Below are positions 14,245-18,670 of a DNA stretch of 18,670 nt, in pieces (the first letter of the stretch is position 1; every line of letters begins with the position of its first letter). The stretch covers positions 1 through 18,670 of the forward strand of contig JAEWDF010000016.1 in assembly GCA_023390245.1 (NCBI GenBank). The letters run 5' to 3'. The DNA is from Pseudomonadota bacterium (GTDB lineage: Bacteria > Pseudomonadota > Alphaproteobacteria > Caulobacterales > Caulobacteraceae). The position numbers and the translations under genes are program-made. Below the pieces are notes generated by a model. The model saw only the letters and a program-made list of their open reading frames with translations. It was not told where the DNA came from and made no database searches.

Positions 14245-15708
14245 ATGATCCTGCGCAGCCTGGCCGGACTGGCCTTCGCTATCGCCTTGATTGGAGCCGC
14301 CGCGCCGCCCGCCCGCGCCGCCGAGCCGGTCTTCACCGACACCGCCTGTCCCGCCGACTGGCCGACCGATGCGCGTCAGGTGCGATGCGGAACCCTGACG
14401 GTCGACGAGGCGCGCGACGGCTCCAACGCCCGCCGCATCGACATCGCCGTGGTGATCCTGAAGGCCAGCGATCCCTACATCGACGCCTCGGGCCAGGCGC
14501 TGCCGCCGGTGGTGATGTTCCACGGCGGGCCGGGCGGCGCCCTGACGCCGGCGGCCGGGAACATGTTGCGCGCGCTGAAGCAGCGGCCGGACCTGATGGC
14601 GGTGGACCAGGACGTGGTCCTGTTCGACCAGCGTGGCGGCGGGCGCGGAAACCCGTCGCTGGATTGCCCGGGCGTGCAACTGACCGACGCCGGCCCGCCG
14701 TCCGACGCCGACCGCGACGGGCTGATCGCCTGCCTGAAGGGCTATCAGGCGCAGGGGATCGACCTGAACTGGTACAACTCCGCCGTCATCGCCGACGATG
14801 TCCGCGATCTGGCCCAGGTGCTGGGCTATGAGAAGATCGATCTGTGGGGCGGCTCCTATGGCCCGCGCATCGAGGCGGCGGTGATCACCCACCAGCCCCA
14901 GATCGTCCGCGCCGCGGTGATGGACAGCCCCTGGCCCCCCGAAGGCAACTGGGCCGTCGGCACGCCTGAGCAGGTCTCGACCGCCGTCCGGATCATCCTG
15001 GCCAAGTGCGAGGCCCAGGCCGATTGCGCCGCGCGCCACCCGAACCTCCAGGCCCGCTTCGAGGCCGAGGCGCGCAAGTGGCTGGCCGGGCCGGTGACCG
15101 GCAAGGACGGCCGGACCTTCACCGTGGACGACCTGTCCGCCTTCCTGATGGACACCACCTACGACCGGACGGGCGTGCGCCGCCTGCCGGCGGACCTGGA
15201 CCGGATCATCGCCGGCGACCTGAGCCCGGTGGCCGAGATCGCCGAGGACCGCACCTACTACACCGAGGGCCAGCAGATGACCCATCTGTGCAAGGAGGAA
15301 CTGCCGTTCGAATCCCGCGAGCGGCTGGCGGCCGGAGCCGCGGGCGATCCGGTGGCGGAGGTGCTTGTGCCGTCGCTGTCGCGCCTGTTCGACGTCTGCG
15401 ACGCCATCAGCGAGACTCCGGCCGACCCGATCGAGAACGCGCCGGTCGTCACCGACATCCCGACCCTGTTCGTCGCCGCCGAGATCGATCCCGGCTGCCC
15501 GCCGCCGCTGACCGAGGCCGCGGCCAAGGGCTATTCCAACAGCCAGGTGGTGATCGTCGTCAACGCCACCCACGGCGTCATCAGCGCCAGCCCCTGCACC
15601 CGCCGCATGGCGCGCGACTTCCTGCGCGATCCGTCCAGGCCCGTGGACCGGAGCTGCCTGCCGCCGGCGGACACGCCGCTGGAATTCATCGAAGGCGACG
15701 AGGCCTGA
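14245..15708 (+). CDS. Secreted S33-type alpha/beta-hydrolase (TAP-like peptidase)
   Basis: This 487-residue exported protein belongs to the alpha/beta-hydrolases with the tripeptidyl-aminopeptidase-like C-terminal region. A signal peptide covers residues 1 to about 25 (PPARA end). Motifs are HGGPGGAL (93-100, oxyanion region), FDQRGGGRG (127-135), the nucleophile elbow GGSYG with Ser204, the acid Asp415 in EIDPGCPP and His443 in NATHGV. The large insert between Ser and Asp forms the cap. At least ten cysteines remain in the mature chain, consistent with disulfides in the periplasm. Family members release N-terminal peptides or hydrolyse esters; the substrate is undetermined. The ATG at 14245 is chosen for its signal peptide and the AGAGGGAGAA ribosome site (14231-14240). 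Confidence 0.9.
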   Translation: MILRSLAGLAFAIALIGAAAPPARAAEPVFTDTACPADWPTDARQVRCGTLTVDEARDGSNARRIDIAVVILKASDPYIDASGQALPPVVMFHGGPGGALTPAAGNMLRALKQRPDLMAVDQDVVLFDQRGGGRGNPSLDCPGVQLTDAGPPSDADRDGLIACLKGYQAQGIDLNWYNSAVIADDVRDLAQVLGYEKIDLWGGSYGPRIEAAVITHQPQIVRAAVMDSPWPPEGNWAVGTPEQVSTAVRIILAKCEAQADCAARHPNLQARFEAEARKWLAGPVTGKDGRTFTVDDLSAFLMDTTYDRTGVRRLPADLDRIIAGDLSPVAEIAEDRTYYTEGQQMTHLCKEELPFESRERLAAGAAGDPVAEVLVPSLSRLFDVCDAISETPADPIENAPVVTDIPTLFVAAEIDPGCPPPLTEAAAKGYSNSQVVIVVNATHGVISASPCTRRMARDFLRDPSRPVDRSCLPPADTPLEFIEGDEA

Positions 15709-15712
15709 CGCC

Positions 15713-16078
15713 GTGCGCCGGGCCGCCTCGGCGCGCGCGATCGGCCTGGCGCTGCTGGCCTTGCTCATGGCTCTGGGCGGCGCCGGATTCTGGTTCGCGA
15801 CGCACCGCACGCGGCTGCCCGAGCCCGAGCCGGCGGCCGACCGCGTCCGTCGCCAGATCCGCGAGCAGGCCGGGCGCGGGGCCGAGCTGCGCTACGCCGA
15901 GGCGGGCGCGCGGCGGGCCATGTGCGGCTATATCGGCCGGACGCGGGGCGGGGAGGCGGTGGCCTTCGTCTCCATCCCCAACCGCATCCTGTTCAGCGAC
16001 GATCCGCTGCCGACAGAGTTCCGCCAGATGCGCCAGCGCTACTGCCCCGGCTTCCTGCGGGCGCCCCCGCCGCGCTAG
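15713..16078 (+). CDS. Small membrane-anchored protein of unknown function
   Basis: This 121-residue protein has an N-terminal hydrophobic helix (about residues 8-29) with a basic start (MRRAASARA), followed by a periplasmic-looking domain of about 85 residues. That domain has two cysteines, Cys71 in AMCGYIGRTRGGEAVAFV and Cys110 in MRQRYCPGF. Several small alphaproteobacterial proteins have a similar CG-turn, a Gly-rich strand, a Phe-Val strand and a final Cys, and the two cysteines may be bonded; that likeness is from memory. The GTG start is 4 bases after the stop of the preceding hydrolase, so the two are likely translationally coupled. It ends 9 bases before ybgC. No function can be given. 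Confidence 0.8.
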   Translation: MRRAASARAIGLALLALLMALGGAGFWFATHRTRLPEPEPAADRVRRQIREQAGRGAELRYAEAGARRAMCGYIGRTRGGEAVAFVSIPNRILFSDDPLPTEFRQMRQRYCPGFLRAPPPR

Positions 16079-16087
16079 GAAGGGCGC

Positions 16088-16549
16088 ATGAGCGACGATC
16101 TCCCCACGGCCGGCCGGTTCGACGGACGCGAGCACCTGTTGCCGGTGCGCGTTTATTACGAGGACACCGACTTCACCGGCCTGGTCTATCACGCCAACTA
16201 CGTCCGCTATTTCGAGCGCGGGCGGTCGGATTTCCTGCGCGCCGCGGGCGTCGGCCACGCCGACCTTCTGGACGCCGAGGAGCCGCTGGCGTTCGTCGTG
16301 TCGGAGCTGAACATCCGCTATCTGAAGCCGGCGCGGATCGACGACGCCCTGGTCGTGCGCACCGTCTATGAGACGGTGAAGGGGCCGCGCCTCTTGATCC
16401 GCCAGGCGATCGAGCGCGGCGACGACGTGCTGTGCCGGGCCGAGGTGGTCGCCGTCTGCATCCATCTGGACGGCCGGCCGCGCCGCCCGACCCAGGCGCT
16501 GATGGAGAAGGTCCGACCCTGGCTGGCGGCCGAGCCCGGTCAAGGCTAA
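16088..16549 (+). CDS. ybgC: Tol-Pal associated acyl-CoA thioesterase YbgC
   Basis: YbgC is a cytoplasmic hotdog thioesterase encoded with the Tol-Pal genes and thought to act on acyl-CoA or in phospholipid metabolism at the membrane. This 153-residue protein has the signature VYYEDTDFTGLVYHANYVRY (residues 22-41), with Asp28 aligned to the catalytic Asp18 of the E. coli protein, then FERGRSDFLR. Length is slightly above the E. coli form (134) because of an N-terminal extension of about 10 residues. AGGAAGGG (16077-16084) precedes the ATG and overlaps the stop of the upstream gene. Position upstream of tolQ agrees with the usual ybgC-tolQRAB-pal order, except for one inserted gene. Confidence 0.96.
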   Translation: MSDDLPTAGRFDGREHLLPVRVYYEDTDFTGLVYHANYVRYFERGRSDFLRAAGVGHADLLDAEEPLAFVVSELNIRYLKPARIDDALVVRTVYETVKGPRLLIRQAIERGDDVLCRAEVVAVCIHLDGRPRRPTQALMEKVRPWLAAEPGQG

Positions 16550-16576
16550 GCTGGCGCGTCTATTGAGGAGACGACG

Positions 16577-17002
16577 ATGAAATCGGACGGCTTCACCGCA
16601 GGCGCTCTGGCGGCCTTGGCGCTCCTGGCGCTGCTTCTGCTGGGCGGCGGCCTGGTCGGCTGTCCCTACTACAAGGTCTGGGAACGCAAGATGGCGGGCC
16701 AGGCGGAGCTCCAGTTCCAGCAGGGCGCGCGACAGGCGCTGGTCGCCCAGGCCAAGGCCGAGGATGAGGCAGCGGTGGCGCGGGCCGAGGCGGCGACGCG
16801 GCGGGTGCGCGGCTGGGCCGACGCGGCCAAGCTGGGCTGCGCCGACCTGGGCCGGGCTGGCGACCACGCCTGCGAGGACCAGCTGATGAAGGACGCGGCC
16901 ACCTATTCCATCGCCAAGGAAGGGCACGAGGGCGTGATCGTCAGCGTCGGCCAGCCGGTCTCGGTCGCCGTCGATCCGATGCGGCGTCCGGCGGGCGACT
17001 GA
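16577..17002 (+). CDS. Small helical membrane protein or lipoprotein, unknown function
   Basis: This 141-residue protein has an N-terminal hydrophobic helix (about residues 8-28) ending in GLVGC with Cys29, a lipobox-like site (L-V-G-C), then CPYYKVWERKMAGQAEL and a long alanine- and glutamate-rich helix (about 45-80). Its second half contains CADLG, HACED and ATYSIAKEGHEGVIVSVGQPVSV. The YxVWxxxxxGxAxL start followed by AxAxxExA helices resembles short membrane proteins of the SPFH/prohibitin-like type found in phages and bacteria. This resemblance is recalled, not searched. GAGGAG (16565-16570) lies 6 bases before the ATG. It sits between ybgC and tolQ, where an envelope role is plausible but unproven. 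Confidence 0.8.
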   Translation: MKSDGFTAGALAALALLALLLLGGGLVGCPYYKVWERKMAGQAELQFQQGARQALVAQAKAEDEAAVARAEAATRRVRGWADAAKLGCADLGRAGDHACEDQLMKDAATYSIAKEGHEGVIVSVGQPVSVAVDPMRRPAGD

Positions 17003-17030
17003 TCGCCCCTGCCGATGACGCGGCTGTCAG

Positions 17031-17059
17031 GTGACGCCGCCGCGCCGTCGCGCTAAGCC
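17031..17059 (+). promoter_or_regulatory. Candidate housekeeping promoter of tolQRA
   Basis: GTGACGC (17031-17037) and GCTAAGCC (17052-17059), 14 bases apart, match the Caulobacter consensus TTGACGS-N10-14-GCTANAWC with one mismatch in the first half and two in the second. Transcription would begin around 17066, giving a leader of about 65 bases for tolQ. Prediction only. Confidence 0.4.
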
Positions 17060-17130
17060 CCGCCACACAATGGTCACGCCCGCTCGGTCGAAAGGGCGCG
17101 ACGAATCCCGTTTCCCGCCGGAGCGCCTGA

Positions 17131-17883
17131 ATGACTTCGCCCGCCGACGCCTCGATGCTGAATCCCGTCGCCCTGTTCCTGACCGCCGACTGGGTGGTGA
17201 AGGCGGTGATGATCGGCCTGGCCCTGGCCTCGCTGTGGTCGTGGACGGTGATCATCGACAAGGCCGTCCGCTTCACCCGGCTCAACAGCCAGGCCGACGC
17301 CTTCGAGAAGGCCGTGCAGTCGGGTCGGTCGCTGGAGGACGTGGCGGCCCAGGCCGGGCCGCAGCCGGAGCATCCGCTGCCGCGCATGCTGGTGCTGACC
17401 CTGGCCGACTGGCGCGAGGCGCGCCAGCGCGGCGCGCTGAACGAGCACCAGGGCGAACTGCTGATGACCCGCATCGACCGGGCGATGGACAGCCTGATCG
17501 CGCGCGAGGGACAGCGGATCGAGAACGGCCTGGGCGTGCTGTCGGTGGTGGCCACCTCCTCGCCCTTCATCGGCCTGTTCGGCACCGTGTGGGGCATCAT
17601 GAACGCCTTCGGCCGCATCGCGGCGGCCGGCAACACCAACCTGACCACGGTGGCCCCGGCCATCGCCGAGGCCCTATTCGCCACCGCCATCGGCCTGGCG
17701 GCGGCCATCCCGGCCTATATCGCCTACAACAAGTTCTCGATCGACGCCGGCAAGTTCGTCGGGCGGCTGGAAGCGTTCGCCGACGACCTGCAGGCCGCCG
17801 TGGCGCGCCGTCTGGGCGGACCCTCGGCGCCGCCGGCGCCGCCGCCGCCGTCGAGCGGCATCGACCTGAACCGGGGCTACTGA
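17131..17883 (+). CDS. tolQ: Tol-Pal system proton channel subunit TolQ
   Basis: TolQ forms, with TolR, the proton-driven motor in the inner membrane that energises TolA and constricts the outer membrane at division. This 250-residue protein has three membrane helices (about 21-42, 134-156 and 177-198) with a large cytoplasmic loop between the first two. The conserved stretches SSPFIGLFGTVWGIMNAF (143-160) and APAIAEALFATAIGLAAAIP (175-194) line the channel. It is about 20 residues longer than E. coli TolQ because of a proline-rich C-terminal tail (PSAPPAPPPPSSG). The ATG at 17131 is preceded by GGAGCG. The tolR start follows after a single base. Confidence 0.97.
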   Translation: MTSPADASMLNPVALFLTADWVVKAVMIGLALASLWSWTVIIDKAVRFTRLNSQADAFEKAVQSGRSLEDVAAQAGPQPEHPLPRMLVLTLADWREARQRGALNEHQGELLMTRIDRAMDSLIAREGQRIENGLGVLSVVATSSPFIGLFGTVWGIMNAFGRIAAAGNTNLTTVAPAIAEALFATAIGLAAAIPAYIAYNKFSIDAGKFVGRLEAFADDLQAAVARRLGGPSAPPAPPPPSSGIDLNRGY

Positions 17884-17884
17884 C

Positions 17885-18346
17885 ATGGCCCTGGGCGGTG
17901 CGGGCGGCGGCGGTCACGGCCGCCGCGGCCGGCGGGGGCGTCGCGGTCCCCTGACCGAGATCAACGTCACGCCGCTGGTCGACGTGATGCTGGTGCTGCT
18001 GATCATTTTCATGATCTCGGCGCCCCTGCTGACGGTCGGGGTGCCGGTCGAACTGCCGAAGACCGAGGCCAGCGCGGTGGAGACCAACAACGAACCGCTG
18101 ACGGTCTCCATCGACCAGCAGGGCGCCATCTTCATCGACCAGGAGGAGACCAGCTTCGAGGCCCTGGCGACGCGGCTTCTGACCCAGGCCGGCGGCGTGG
18201 AGACGGCGCGCGAGCGGCCGGTGTTCGTGCGCGCCGATGGGCGCGCGCCCTACCAGGCCGTGGCCCGGGTGATGGCGCGGCTGTCCGCCTCCGGCTTCAC
18301 CAAGCTGAACCTGATCACCGACACGGCGCCGGACGCGGAGGGCTGA
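17885..18346 (+). CDS. tolR: Tol-Pal system protein TolR
   Basis: TolR is the ExbD/TolR-family stator partner of TolQ. This 153-residue protein has a glycine/arginine-rich cytoplasmic head (GGAGGGGHGRRGRRGRRG, residues 4-21), one membrane helix (about 31-48) containing the essential proton-carrying aspartate Asp33 in TPLVDVMLVLLIIFM, and a periplasmic domain (about 50-150). The conserved INVTPLVDVML segment is intact. The ATG is one base after the tolQ stop, with no strong ribosome site, so translation is probably coupled. Compared with E. coli TolR, the basic head is unusually arginine-rich. Confidence 0.97.
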   Translation: MALGGAGGGGHGRRGRRGRRGPLTEINVTPLVDVMLVLLIIFMISAPLLTVGVPVELPKTEASAVETNNEPLTVSIDQQGAIFIDQEETSFEALATRLLTQAGGVETARERPVFVRADGRAPYQAVARVMARLSASGFTKLNLITDTAPDAEG

Positions 18347-18347
18347 A

Positions 18348-18670
18348 TTGCGCCGGCCGAGCCCCGCCATCCTCGGCTCCATCGCCCTGCACGGCGGGGT
18401 GGTCGCGCTGGCCTTCCTGGCGTTCGCGGATCGCAGCGACGCGCCGCGTCCGCTGGCCAACGCCGTGCCCGTCTCCATCGTGTCGGAGGAGACCGTCCTG
18501 GCCGCCGCCGCCGACAATCCGCAGCCGGAGCCCTCGCCCGATGACGCGGCCACGGCGCCGCTGAGCTCGCCGGAGGAGGTCCCGCCGGCGCCGGAACCGG
18601 AACCGACCCCGCCTCCGCCCGCGCCGGCCCCCACGCCGACGCCCGCTCCGCGCCCGACGCCGCCCCGGCC
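18348..18670 (+). CDS. tolA: TolA, N-terminal part, cut by the window end
   Basis: The first 107 codons of TolA, the inner-membrane anchored protein that links the TolQR motor to Pal and the outer membrane. The start is TTG at 18348, one base after the tolR stop, supported by GGAGGG (18337-18342) 5 bases upstream. The N-terminus is short and basic (MRRPSPAI), then one membrane helix (about residues 8-25, SIALHGGVVALAFLAF). It is followed by a TonB/TolA-like stretch AVPVSIVSEE and a proline-rich domain of repeated PEP/PAPTP-type units. The frame stays open to the right edge. Position directly after tolR is the main evidence for TolA rather than TonB; the C-terminal domain is outside the window. 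Confidence 0.88.
   Translation, partial: MRRPSPAILGSIALHGGVVALAFLAFADRSDAPRPLANAVPVSIVSEETVLAAAADNPQPEPSPDDAATAPLSSPEEVPPAPEPEPTPPPPAPAPTPTPAPRPTPPR

Noticed and set aside
14068..15810. Long minus-strand open frame opposite the secreted S33 hydrolase
   Set aside because: No motifs; the plus strand has an intact catalytic triad and signal peptide.
18520..18670. Repetitive CCG-rich DNA at the right edge
   Set aside because: It encodes the proline-rich domain of TolA, so it is coding repetition and not a separate repeat element.

Overview
The window is high-GC, densely coding bacterial chromosome, roughly 70% GC by eye, with strong G/C bias at third codon positions. Gene content and order (priA; yebC; ruvC-ruvA-ruvB; ybgC; tolQ-tolR-tolA) point to an alphaproteobacterium. 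GTG and TTG starts and promoter-like sequences resembling the Caulobacter housekeeping consensus suggest Caulobacteraceae, perhaps Brevundimonas. That placement is an inference and was not tested by a database search. No rRNA, tRNA, CRISPR array, insertion sequence or prophage module is visible. No gap between genes exceeds about 150 bases.

Left part (1-4057, all plus): the 3' end of priA (primosomal helicase), a small four-helix membrane protein of unknown role, an enoyl-CoA hydratase, and a secreted alpha/beta hydrolase. Positions 4062-5192 (minus) hold a zinc-dependent alcohol dehydrogenase. It is divergent from a hotdog acyl-CoA thioesterase at 5343-5777, and the intergenic region contains a helically phased direct repeat. 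A UUCG-loop terminator and a perfect 16-bp LacI-type operator palindrome lie just before a secreted GH5 glycoside hydrolase with a C-terminal CBM6-like module (5844-7580). This is convergent with a secreted aspartyl protease (7594-8409, minus), followed upstream by a tiny single-helix membrane protein (8515-8712, minus).

Right part (8856-18670, all plus): yebC, a long coiled-coil protein, an MgtC-family membrane protein, then ruvC-ruvA-ruvB (Holliday junction resolution). RuvC and RuvA overlap by 4 bases. RuvA and RuvB are separated by an unusual inverted-repeat and heptamer-repeat spacer. A secreted S33-type peptidase/hydrolase and a small anchored protein follow. Then comes the cell-envelope cluster: ybgC, a small helical membrane protein, tolQ, tolR and the start of tolA, which is cut by the window edge.

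Functionally, the window combines DNA repair and replication restart (priA, ruvCAB), envelope maintenance (ybgC-tolQRA and the small membrane proteins embedded with them), acyl-CoA metabolism (hydratase, thioesterase) and several exported hydrolases. Most of it is ordinary housekeeping. The items I would look at again are the half-lost zinc site in PriA, the LacI-type operator on the GH5 gene, the filament-like coiled-coil protein before ruvC, the repeat-built ruvA-ruvB spacer, and the uncharacterised small membrane proteins in the tol cluster. I found no clear evidence of a wholly new multi-gene system.
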